A stretch of DNA of 8,883 bases from Flavobacteriaceae bacterium UBA2000 (lineage in GTDB: Bacteria; Bacteroidota; Bacteroidia; Flavobacteriales; Flavobacteriaceae), in contig DDCS01000189.1 in NCBI GenBank assembly GCA_002335345.1, positions 1 through 8,883 of the forward strand, given 5' to 3'. The translations under genes and the position numbers were made by a program. A model generated the notes under the pieces. That model did not search any database, had not been told where the DNA came from, and saw only the letters and a program-made list of their open reading frames with translations. Below, piece by piece: positions 1 to 6,791 of this stretch; the first letter of the stretch is position 1; the number at the start of each line of letters is the position of its first letter.

Positions 1-897
1 TTTAATAAAATTGAACGTCATTATTTAGCCAAATTACCCGATACCGAAGAGGCCATCATTACCGATACCACCAAAGTCATCCATACACTGAATTCGCTAT
101 GTATTGAGATGGATCAGCGCTACGACTTGCTCAAAGATGCCATGGTCCGGAACATTAAGGAGTACAATGATAAATTCAAAGCGCGCAAACTCAATCCCCA
201 TGATGGGCATCGTTACCTCCCCTATATTGTCTTGGTAATCGATGAGTTTGCCGATCTGATCATGACTGCAGGTAAAGAAGTAGAAACCCCAATCGCGCGT
301 CTTGCCCAATTAGCACGGGCCATTGGAATTCATTTAATCATTGCGACCCAACGTCCTTCGGTTAATGTGATTACGGGGATTATCAAGGCAAACTTTCCTG
401 CCCGTATTGCCTTTAGGGTGACGAGTAAAATTGATTCTAGAACAATTTTAGACACCTCGGGGGCGGATCAATTGATCGGTCGTGGAGACATGCTTTACAC
501 TCAAGGAAATGATGTGGTACGCCTCCAATGTGCCTTCTTAGATACGCCTGAGGTTGCCGATATTACTGAATTTATCGGGGGGCAAAAAGCCTATCCCGAT
601 GCGCATTTATTGCCGGAATACGTAGGAGAAGAAAGTGGCACAAGTCTTGATATTTCTATCGATGAGCGCGATGCGTTATTTAGAGATGCCGCAGAGGTAC
701 TGGTCATTGCCCAACAGGGCTCTGCCTCACTTTTACAGCGCAAATTAAAATTAGGGTACAACCGAGCCGGGCGCATTATTGATCAGCTTGAAGCGGCAGG
801 CATTGTGGGCCCCTTTGAAGGCAGTAAAGCCAGACAAATTTTAGTGCCGGATTTGGACGCCTTAAATAAACTACTTGACAATGAAATACAAGACTAA
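1..897 (+). CDS. ftsK: DNA translocase FtsK, C-terminal part (5' end outside window)
   Basis: FtsK is the membrane-anchored hexameric ATPase that pumps DNA through the division septum and activates dimer resolution at dif. The reading frame is open from base 1, so 298 C-terminal residues are visible and the N-terminal membrane part, linker and Walker A lie upstream. Numbered from base 1, the motor domain shows the block NKIERHYLAKLPD (2-14), a Walker B strand VLVIDEFADL (77-86) and the downstream ATQRPS motif (115-120), followed by the conserved SKIDSRTILD / GADQLIGRGDML region (142-165). Residues about 225-285 form the winged-helix gamma domain that reads orienting DNA sequences (SASLLQRKLKLGYNRAGRIID). 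The gene ends in TAA and its last 17 bases overlap lolA, which suggests co-transcription. All expected motifs in the visible part look intact. Identification is very secure. Confidence 0.97.
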   Translation, partial: FNKIERHYLAKLPDTEEAIITDTTKVIHTLNSLCIEMDQRYDLLKDAMVRNIKEYNDKFKARKLNPHDGHRYLPYIVLVIDEFADLIMTAGKEVETPIARLAQLARAIGIHLIIATQRPSVNVITGIIKANFPARIAFRVTSKIDSRTILDTSGADQLIGRGDMLYTQGNDVVRLQCAFLDTPEVADITEFIGGQKAYPDAHLLPEYVGEESGTSLDISIDERDALFRDAAEVLVIAQQGSASLLQRKLKLGYNRAGRIIDQLEAAGIVGPFEGSKARQILVPDLDALNKLLDNEIQD

Positions 898-1552
898 ATA
901 TCAACGCTTTGGAATCCTCTTGGCGATCAGCCTGTTAATTCCTTTTAGCGGGAAAGGTCAAAGCGCCCAACAGGCGCAGGAACTTTTGGATGCTGTAGCG
1001 GAAAAAGTCAGCAGTTATCAGGATATCGAAATAGACTTTACCTGGAATTTAGTCAATCAAAAAGAACAGGTCGATCAAAAAACACAAGGCAGTGTCATGC
1101 TCAAGGGCGAACATTATCGACTGAGTATGATGGGCATGACCCGAGTTTTTGATGGCGATAAGCTATTTACGATCGCTCCTGAGGATATGGAACTCACCGT
1201 GAGCGATTTGGATCCTTCAGAAGACAAAAGCGTTACCCCTTCTAAACTGCTCACTTTTTATAAAGAGGGATACACCTATGCTTGGGACATCAAACAAAAA
1301 GTTGCGGGGAAAAACATACAATATGTCAAGCTCTATCCTATTGATAGCGGGGCTGAAATAAAAAACATGCTCCTGGGTATTGATACCAGCACCAATCACA
1401 TTTATAGGCTCATTCAAACCGACGCCAAAGGCACTCAGTTTATCTTGACCGTAAAGTCATTTAAGCCCAACCAAAAGTTGACTCCAGATAATTTTGCGGT
1501 AGACCTTAACCAATATCAAGAACAAGGCTATTACATCAATACGCTTTACTAG
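881..1552 (+). CDS. lolA: LolA-like periplasmic outer-membrane lipoprotein carrier
   Basis: LolA takes lipoproteins released by the LolCDE transporter and carries them across the periplasm to the outer membrane. The 223-residue protein has the length typical of the family. It begins with a basic stretch and a hydrophobic segment (about residues 10-23), then a probable signal-peptidase I site near residues 26-29. The mature part starts with a helix (AQELLDAVAEKVSSYQDIEIDFTW) and continues as beta-rich sequence with the family-like stretches GSVMLKGEHYRL (70-81), VFDGDKLFTI (89-98) and FKPNQKLTPDNFAVD (194-208). I chose the ATG at 881. A TTG two codons upstream is in frame but less likely. The start lies inside the end of ftsK (17-base overlap), and the permease begins 4 bases after its stop. 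Sequence identity within LolA is usually low, so the call rests on signal peptide, length, motifs and the conserved neighbourhood. Confidence 0.9.
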   Translation: MKYKTKYQRFGILLAISLLIPFSGKGQSAQQAQELLDAVAEKVSSYQDIEIDFTWNLVNQKEQVDQKTQGSVMLKGEHYRLSMMGMTRVFDGDKLFTIAPEDMELTVSDLDPSEDKSVTPSKLLTFYKEGYTYAWDIKQKVAGKNIQYVKLYPIDSGAEIKNMLLGIDTSTNHIYRLIQTDAKGTQFILTVKSFKPNQKLTPDNFAVDLNQYQEQGYYINTLY

Positions 1553-1556
1553 GCAG

Positions 1557-2984
1557 GTGAAAATTTTAGACCGCTATATATTAACCAGTTTTTTAAAGAC
1601 GTTTTTAAGCGTCTTTATTATTTTGATGTTCATTTTTGTACTGCAAACCATCTGGTTGTACATCTCAGAGCTGGCGGGAAAAGACTTATCATTTTCAATT
1701 ATCTTAAAGTTTTTGTGGTTTTTCACACCAAAATTAATTCCACTGGTGTTGCCATTGACCATTTTGGTCACCTCCTTGATGGTTTTTGGTACCCTCTCAG
1801 AGCAATATGAATTCGCCGCCATGAAGTCCACTGGGATTTCGCTTCAGCGCGCCATGCGTAGTCTAGCCCTATTTATTTTAATGCTTTCCGCCATTGCTTT
1901 TGTATTTGCCAACAACGTCATCCCCTATTCGGAATATAAATGGCAAAATTTGCGGCGAAATATTGCCCAAGTCAGTCCGTCAATGGCCATCGTAGCGGGA
2001 CAATTCAGTTCGATTGGGGATGATTTTAATATCAAGGTTCAAAAGAAATACGGGGATCGCGACCAGTATTTAGAGGATGTCATTATTCACAAAAAAAATC
2101 CAGAAAGCCCTAGCGAAAATACGACCGTAATTATGGCTGAATCTGGGGAACTTGCCAGTTCTGAAGACTCGAACACCCTTTCTTTGATATTAAACAATGG
2201 GCATTATTACGAGGATATCCAACTCAGTGATGGGGTCAAAGAACGGATCAATCGACCCTTTGCCAAAAGCGCCTTTAAGACCTACACCATACACATTGAT
2301 TTAACTGAGCTAAACGACACAGACATTGACAAGGAAAATAACTTAAACAACCACAATATGTATAATGTGGGCGAGTTAATTCCAGAAATCGATCGCCTTT
2401 CTGATGTGTTTAGTGACGATATCGCCCAAATGACCGGCAATATGTACTTCCGCAGTGGTTTTACTCAATTTGCGGATTCTACTTATAAACAGATCAAAAA
2501 CAAGACAGAATTTAACTCGATCTTGGAACTCTACGATATTCGTCAACAAGTACGCATTGCCGGGACGGCATTGGATAATGTCCGAAGCTCAATTCAGGCG
2601 CTGGGGTCGAAAAAGAAAAATCACCAACAGCTGATTAAAACGCTGAATAAACACGAAATAGCCCTACACGAAAAATTTGCTTTAGCCATATCGTGCATTA
2701 TTTTGTTTTTCGTGGGCGCCCCGCTTGGAGCGATCATACGTAAAGGCGGTATGGGACTCCCGATGGTGATCGCGATCGTCTTGTTTTTAACCTATCACTT
2801 CATCGGTATTTTTGCCAAAAACAGCGCCGAAGACGGAACCATGCATCCCTTTATGGCCACTTGGATCAGCAGTTTTATTATGCTTCCCCTGAGTATTTGG
2901 TTGACCTATCGCGCGACAACAGATCAAGGCATTTTTGATTTTGACGCCTTTTTCCAGCGTTTTAAATGGCGCAAAAAGAAATAG
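1557..2984 (+). CDS. LptF/LptG (YjgP/YjgQ) family inner-membrane permease
   Basis: Members form the transmembrane part of the LptB2FG ABC transporter, which extracts lipopolysaccharide from the inner membrane and passes it to LptC/A. The 475-residue protein has three N-terminal membrane helices (about 13-34, 55-78, 101-122), a periplasmic jellyroll-like region (about 125-250), and three C-terminal helices (about 376-394, 401-420, 431-451). Family signatures include the N-terminal LDRYIL, the cytoplasmic loop EFAAMKSTGISLQR (85-98) and APLGAIIRKGGMG (388-400). It is about 110 residues longer than the E. coli proteins (about 360), and the extra length sits at about 250-370 before helix 4. The start is GTG at 1557. 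No in-frame ATG allows a complete first helix. Sequence alone does not separate LptF from LptG, so I give no symbol. The position right after lolA supports an envelope-biogenesis operon. Confidence 0.92.
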   Translation: MKILDRYILTSFLKTFLSVFIILMFIFVLQTIWLYISELAGKDLSFSIILKFLWFFTPKLIPLVLPLTILVTSLMVFGTLSEQYEFAAMKSTGISLQRAMRSLALFILMLSAIAFVFANNVIPYSEYKWQNLRRNIAQVSPSMAIVAGQFSSIGDDFNIKVQKKYGDRDQYLEDVIIHKKNPESPSENTTVIMAESGELASSEDSNTLSLILNNGHYYEDIQLSDGVKERINRPFAKSAFKTYTIHIDLTELNDTDIDKENNLNNHNMYNVGELIPEIDRLSDVFSDDIAQMTGNMYFRSGFTQFADSTYKQIKNKTEFNSILELYDIRQQVRIAGTALDNVRSSIQALGSKKKNHQQLIKTLNKHEIALHEKFALAISCIILFFVGAPLGAIIRKGGMGLPMVIAIVLFLTYHFIGIFAKNSAEDGTMHPFMATWISSFIMLPLSIWLTYRATTDQGIFDFDAFFQRFKWRKKK

Positions 2985-2998
2985 TCGGGGCCAATCCC

Positions 2999-3007
2999 TA
3001 TATTTGC
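2999..3007 (+). promoter_or_regulatory. Possible -7 promoter element upstream of ribB
   Basis: The sequence TATATTTGC matches the Bacteroidota primary-sigma -7 consensus TAnnTTTG exactly. It lies in the 44-base gap between the permease and ribB, 22 bases before the ribB ATG. No TTG/TTTG -33 element is found 17-23 bases upstream, so this is only a half-site. It could let ribB be expressed apart from the envelope genes before it. No FMN riboswitch could fit in this short leader. Confidence 0.4.
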
Positions 3008-3028
3008 ACGCACAGAAAAAATTGACGC

Positions 3029-4183
3029 ATGAGCCAGAACACCAACACCCCACACCAAGACATCGTTTTGGACACTATTCCCGAGGCCATCGCAGCCATA
3101 AAGCGGGGTGAAGTGATTATCGTGGTGGATGATCAGGATCGTGAAAACGAAGGTGATTTTTTGGCTGCAGCCGAATGTGTTACCCCTGAGATGATCAATT
3201 TTATGGCCACTCATGGTCGTGGACTCATTTGTGCGCCACTAACAGAATCGCGTTGTAACAATCTGCAGCTTGACATGATGGTGGGCAATAACACGGATCC
3301 CATGGAAACCGCCTTTACCATTTCGGTCGATTTACGTGGTTCAGGGGTCACTACAGGGATTTCAGCATCAGATCGGGCCAAAACCATTAAGGCTTTGACC
3401 GACGAGCAAACCAAACCCCACGATTTAAGCCGTCCAGGACATATTTTTCCTTTGGTCGCCAAAGAAGGTGGTGTCTTGCGCCGCACAGGCCATACCGAAG
3501 CGGCAATCGATTTTGCCCGGCTTGCCGGTTTTCAGCCTGCTGGAGTTATTGTCGAAATCATGAATGAAGACGGTTCCATGGCCCGTTTACCCCAACTGGT
3601 CGATGTGGCAAAACAGTTTAATTTAAAACTTGTTTCTATTGAAGATTTGGTCGCCTACCGCATGGAACACGACTCTTTGATCGAAAAAAAGGAAGACTTT
3701 GAACTCGAAACCCGCTTTGGTCGCTTCAGACTAAGAGCCTATCTGCAGACCACGAACAATCAAATCCACATAGCCCTTACCAAAGGTTCATGGAGTGCAA
3801 ATACCGAAGTGCCCGTTCGGGTCAATGCCTCTATGGTCAATAATGATCTTCTGGCGTCACTGACCCAAGATACCCACCAAACCCTAGACGCCATGTTCCA
3901 GGTGATTAATGACCATGGTTTAGGGGCGATGGTATTTATCAACCAAAACAATCCTTCCTTGAATGTTTTGAGCCGCTTGACCCAGCTCAAATCGCTTCAA
4001 GTCGCGGGAACGGTCGTCAAAGCACCGCAACTGCCTATGGACAACAAAGATTTTGGTATTGGCGCACAGATTTTACACGATTTAGGGATACACAAAATCA
4101 AATTGATTTCGAATCATCAGCAAAGCAAACGTGTAGGAATGATTGGTTATGGCCTTGAAATAACCGACTATATTTCGTATTAA
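3029..4183 (+). CDS. ribB: 3,4-dihydroxy-2-butanone-4-phosphate synthase with degenerate GTP cyclohydrolase II-like domain
   Basis: RibB converts ribulose 5-phosphate to 3,4-dihydroxy-2-butanone 4-phosphate plus formate, giving the four-carbon unit of riboflavin. Residues about 10-212 are a complete, well-conserved synthase domain. It holds the acidic metal/substrate loop DDQDRENEGDF (34-44), HGRGLICAPL (62-71), GVTTGISASDRAKTI (106-120), RPGHIFPLVAKEGGVLRRTGHTEA (135-158, in two conserved blocks) and EIMNEDGSMAR (176-186). Residues about 222-384 align in layout with GTP cyclohydrolase II (RibA) but appear catalytically dead. The three zinc cysteines of the C-x10-C-x-C motif are absent: the region 262-290 has no cysteine. 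The EGRGIGL-type motif is replaced by QNNPSLNV (306-313). Only the late block DFGIGAQILHDLGI / GYGLEI (341-377) is kept. The product is therefore likely monofunctional RibB, a form I recall as usual in flavobacteria. A separate active ribA would be needed. Confidence 0.95.
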   Translation: MSQNTNTPHQDIVLDTIPEAIAAIKRGEVIIVVDDQDRENEGDFLAAAECVTPEMINFMATHGRGLICAPLTESRCNNLQLDMMVGNNTDPMETAFTISVDLRGSGVTTGISASDRAKTIKALTDEQTKPHDLSRPGHIFPLVAKEGGVLRRTGHTEAAIDFARLAGFQPAGVIVEIMNEDGSMARLPQLVDVAKQFNLKLVSIEDLVAYRMEHDSLIEKKEDFELETRFGRFRLRAYLQTTNNQIHIALTKGSWSANTEVPVRVNASMVNNDLLASLTQDTHQTLDAMFQVINDHGLGAMVFINQNNPSLNVLSRLTQLKSLQVAGTVVKAPQLPMDNKDFGIGAQILHDLGIHKIKLISNHQQSKRVGMIGYGLEITDYISY

Positions 4184-4254
4184 ACAGGCTTGTGTTCAAC
4201 ACGCTCAATGCCGAATTTACAGACAGACTCATCGCGACGTATGCCGCAGATTAC

Positions 4255-5445
4255 CTAGATATTCTTTAAAGTATCCCGCATGATTTGGGCCCGATGGTCT
4301 AAGGTTGCTTCATCCCATCCGAGTTTGACCAAAAAGCTCAAGGTCCGGCCCATAAAATGATCGCTTTGCCTAAAATCCTTGGATTTTAGCCCTAACAGCG
4401 TGTCTTTAAGTTCTGGGGTCAAAGGCGCCACACTCTTGGCCTGAGTCAAATGCTCCCAACCGTTTATGTAATGCCAATTGTTTTTAAACCAATAAAAACA
4501 AGCGTCAATTCCGGCCGCTGACAAAGCCTTTTGGGCTTGCTCAGCTTGTTCTGCTGTAGGTAAAAAGATATTCACAAAAGAATAATTTTGAACACCGCCC
4601 TGGGGAACACGTCTAAAATGAACCCCCGGCAAATCGGCGAGTGCTGCAGCTAAAATATCGTAATGCGCCTTTTGACGTTCCAAAATTTCGTCAAAACGCG
4701 CGAGCTGCCCCAGCCCAACGGCAGCGTGCAGTTCAGAAATACGAAAGTTATAGCCCAAAGTAGGATGGGTCTCGGCACCGCGATCACTGCCCACGTGGTC
4801 ATGACCGTGGTCTTGATATTGGTCGGCGTTCACCTTGTATTTGGAATTATTCGTAATCACTGCGCCGCCTTCACCACAAGTAATGGTCTTGACAAAGTCA
4901 AAAGAAAAGCAACCTAAATCACCGTAGGCTCCCAGCGCAACCCCATTATATGTTCCGCCAATAGCCTGACAAGCGTCCTCCAACAAAATAAGATCGTGCT
5001 CTTGGCACAAGGCCTTTAACGCGCCTAAATCTGCCATTGAACCACACATATGCACCGGCATTACCGCTTTAGTCTTTTCAGTAATGGCCGCAGCAACAGC
5101 TTTTGGATCAAGCGTTAAGGTGTCATCTATGTCTACAAGAATAGGAATGGCTCCCAACATCATAATCGATTCAAAACTCGCCACAAAGGTAAATGTGGGC
5201 ATGATCACCTCATCGCCCGCCCCGATTCCTGCACTAGCCAAAGCCACACTCAAGGCCGCTGTTCCACTTGAGACCAATTGACAGTGGTTTACGCCCATTC
5301 TTTTGGCGAAGGCTTGCTCAAACTCAAGGGCTTTATAATGGCCTTGACGCATTCCATCAAAACCATAGCGCATCAAAACACCGGTTTCTAAAACTTCATT
5401 GACTTGAGCCCGCTCTTGAGCTCCAAATACTTCAAATCCTGGCAT
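4255..5445 (-). CDS. kdnA: DegT/DnrJ/EryC1-family PLP-dependent aminotransferase, KdnA-like
   Basis: This is a fold-type I sugar aminotransferase of 396 residues. The cofactor-binding motif SSGTAAL is at 59-65, the EDACQAIGG aspartate motif at 156-164, and the PLP-Schiff-base lysine at 186 (FDFVKTITCGEGG, 182-194). Several stretches match what I remember of Shewanella KdnA, which transaminates the 8-oxo form of Kdo to 8-amino-3,8-dideoxy-manno-octulosonate: the N-terminal MPGFEVFG, VHMCGSMADL (131-140), DHGHDHVGSDRGAE (212-225), NFRISE (233-238) and CFYWFKNNWHYINGW (316-330). KdnA works with KdnB, an iron-dependent dehydrogenase that is not in this window. The gene is convergent with ribB (71-base gap) and divergent from the GT2 gene. 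The family is certain. The KdnA assignment is inference from recalled similarity, and another nucleotide-sugar or surface-glycan aminotransferase remains possible. ATG is at 5445 and no better start lies upstream. Confidence 0.8.
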   Translation of the reverse strand: MPGFEVFGAQERAQVNEVLETGVLMRYGFDGMRQGHYKALEFEQAFAKRMGVNHCQLVSSGTAALSVALASAGIGAGDEVIMPTFTFVASFESIMMLGAIPILVDIDDTLTLDPKAVAAAITEKTKAVMPVHMCGSMADLGALKALCQEHDLILLEDACQAIGGTYNGVALGAYGDLGCFSFDFVKTITCGEGGAVITNNSKYKVNADQYQDHGHDHVGSDRGAETHPTLGYNFRISELHAAVGLGQLARFDEILERQKAHYDILAAALADLPGVHFRRVPQGGVQNYSFVNIFLPTAEQAEQAQKALSAAGIDACFYWFKNNWHYINGWEHLTQAKSVAPLTPELKDTLLGLKSKDFRQSDHFMGRTLSFLVKLGWDEATLDHRAQIMRDTLKNI

Positions 5446-5498
5446 ATATTTCTATTGGTATCATCGCCTAATAAGGCAATCGATATTTAGATTCTGAG

Positions 5499-5529
5499 TA
5501 AAGGTAAAGGTTGCGCCATTTTTGTGCAA
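5499..5529 (-). promoter_or_regulatory. Possible promoter of the KdnA-like aminotransferase
   Basis: Read on the - strand there is a TTG (5529-5527), 20 bases of spacer, and TACCTTTA (5506-5499). This resembles the Bacteroidota -33/-7 pair TTTG and TAnnTTTG with one mismatch in the last base of the -7 element. It would leave a leader of about 50 bases before the ATG at 5445. That leader contains a small GCCT/AGGC inverted repeat at 5467-5478. This is a candidate only, since such motifs occur by chance in AT-rich gaps. Confidence 0.35.
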
Positions 5530-5582
5530 TCTAACGGCCATATTTTGTTCGTGCCCCACCTCATTTTACCCGGAGTCTCCTA

Positions 5583-5596
5583 CCGCGATGCCGCGG
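5583..5596. repeat. Small GC-only inverted repeat in the divergent intergenic region
   Basis: CCGCG (5583-5587) and CGCGG (5592-5596) form a perfect five-pair stem around the tetraloop ATGC. The site is about 70 bases before the GT2 start. It has no T-tract on either strand, so it is not a typical terminator. It could be a protein-binding half-site or a leader hairpin, or chance. Confidence 0.3.
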
Positions 5597-5667
5597 CGTT
5601 GATCACAAGCGGGTCATGCGTGGTACAATAGAACAACCATGAGAATTTTTTGCCTTAAATTGCGCCC

Positions 5668-6690
5668 GTGAAAACGGCAATAATCGTACTGAACTATAAC
5701 GGACTGGCCCTGATGCAAGAATTTATGGCGCCCTTGCTGCGTTGCAGTCCTCAGGCGGATATCGTGGTCGCTGATAACGGCTCTACCGATCATTCCTTGG
5801 AGTGGCTTCGCCAACATTATCCTGAGGTTCAAATTATTGCCCTAGAAGAAAATCTGGGTTATGCGGGCGGATATAACAAAGCCATTTCTCTACTGAGGCA
5901 ACCCTCAAAAAGTCAGAACAATCCCCGGCACGATTTATACGTTTTGCTTAACAACGACATAAAAGTGGTTCAGGGTTGGCTTGATCCCATTATTCAGGCC
6001 TTTGAGCAGGAAAAAGAATTGGTTGCCGCACAACCGAAAATAAAGGATTTAAATAAGACCCAATACTTTGAATACGCCGGAGCCGCAGGGGGCTATTTAG
6101 ATACTTTCGGATATCCGTTTTGTCGGGGGCGCGTGCTCAATGTTTTGGAACAGGATCACGGACAGTACGATGACAACCAAGAGATTTTCTGGGCCAGCGG
6201 GGCGTGTTTATGCTTGCGCGCAGAAGCCTTTGAGCGTGTGGGTGGTTTTGATTCGGATTTGTTTGCGCACCAGGAAGAAATTGACCTGTGTTGGCGACTG
6301 CAGTCCATAGGCGGACGCGTGCGTTGCCTCACTCAATCGAGTGTTTATCACAAAGGCGGGGGCACCCTCAGCAGTGCCCACCCGCGCAAATCATTTTTAA
6401 ACTTCCGAAATTCTCTTTTAGTCCTGATTAAAAATGTCGCAGGACCGCGCATTGTATTTATCATTTTAGTCCGTTTGATTTTAGATGGACTCTCTGGAAT
6501 TGTTTTTATATTTCAAGGAAGACCAAAGCACACCTGGGCCATTATCAAAGCTCATTTTAGTGTGTACCGCTTGTTACCCATTTACCTTAAAAAGCGAAAA
6601 ATTTGGGCAAATCGGTTAAAATACGCGCGAATTTCATCAATTCTCTACGCAAGATTTTTTAAAAATCGCCGTTATTTTAGTCAATTATAA
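5668..6690 (+). CDS. GT2-family glycosyltransferase (rhamnosyltransferase-like)
   Basis: A GT-A fold inverting glycosyltransferase of 340 residues that probably transfers a nucleotide-activated sugar onto a surface polysaccharide, lipopolysaccharide or lipid carrier. The N-terminal strand AIIVLNYNG (4-12) starts the nucleotide-binding fold and ADNGST is at 35-40. ENLGYAGGYNKAI is at 61-73, and the metal-binding DxD equivalent is LLNND (93-97). A later acceptor-site block is ASGACLCLRAEAFERVGGFD (176-195), and the probable catalytic-base region is HQEEIDLCWRL (201-211). About residues 255-283 are hydrophobic and the end is strongly basic, which suggests peripheral or single-span membrane attachment. 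The start is GTG at 5668. An in-frame TAA at 5656-5658 rules out a longer form, and the next ATG would cut into the fold. The exact donor and acceptor cannot be read from sequence. I could not find a convincing promoter for it. Confidence 0.9.
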   Translation: MKTAIIVLNYNGLALMQEFMAPLLRCSPQADIVVADNGSTDHSLEWLRQHYPEVQIIALEENLGYAGGYNKAISLLRQPSKSQNNPRHDLYVLLNNDIKVVQGWLDPIIQAFEQEKELVAAQPKIKDLNKTQYFEYAGAAGGYLDTFGYPFCRGRVLNVLEQDHGQYDDNQEIFWASGACLCLRAEAFERVGGFDSDLFAHQEEIDLCWRLQSIGGRVRCLTQSSVYHKGGGTLSSAHPRKSFLNFRNSLLVLIKNVAGPRIVFIILVRLILDGLSGIVFIFQGRPKHTWAIIKAHFSVYRLLPIYLKKRKIWANRLKYARISSILYARFFKNRRYFSQL

Positions 6691-6741
6691 TTAACACTAA
6701 AAAGCCTTTATAACCTGTGTATAAATTATTGTTAAGGCCTA

Positions 6742-6770
6742 TTGAATATGGGCATTAATTGTTAATTTTG
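6742..6770 (+). promoter_or_regulatory. Bacteroidota-type promoter of the OmpA-domain lipoprotein gene
   Basis: TTG at 6742-6744 is followed after 18 bases by TAATTTTG at 6763-6770, an exact match to the -7 consensus TAnnTTTG. The -7 element ends 21 bases before the ATG at 6792, leaving a very short leader. This is the best promoter candidate in the window. It shows that the gene can be transcribed apart from the GT2 gene 101 bases upstream. It also argues against the upstream in-frame TTG at 6759, which would lie inside the promoter. Confidence 0.6.
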
Positions 6771-6791
6771 AATCAACTTAATCCTACCACT

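Noticed and set aside
4190..4205. GTGT-TCA-ACAC inverted repeat after ribB as a terminator.
   Set aside because: The stem has only four pairs and there is no T-tract on either strand. I see no clear terminator between these convergent genes.
4183..4269. Short + strand frame between ribB and the aminotransferase gene, readable as about 25 residues from a GTG at 4192.
   Set aside because: It overlaps the 3' end of the aminotransferase gene, has no ATG or promoter, and resembles no family I know. It is probably chance in a convergent gap.
5602..5632. E. coli-like promoter (TTGATC / TACAAT) upstream of the GT2 gene.
   Set aside because: The spacing is 19 bases and the Bacteroidota primary sigma factor uses a different consensus, so the match has little meaning here.
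6699..6740. Imperfect inverted repeat (GCCTT ... AAGGC) after the GT2 gene as a terminator.
   Set aside because: The arms are short, the interior is mismatched and no T-tract follows. The sequence is simply AT-rich DNA leading into the next promoter.
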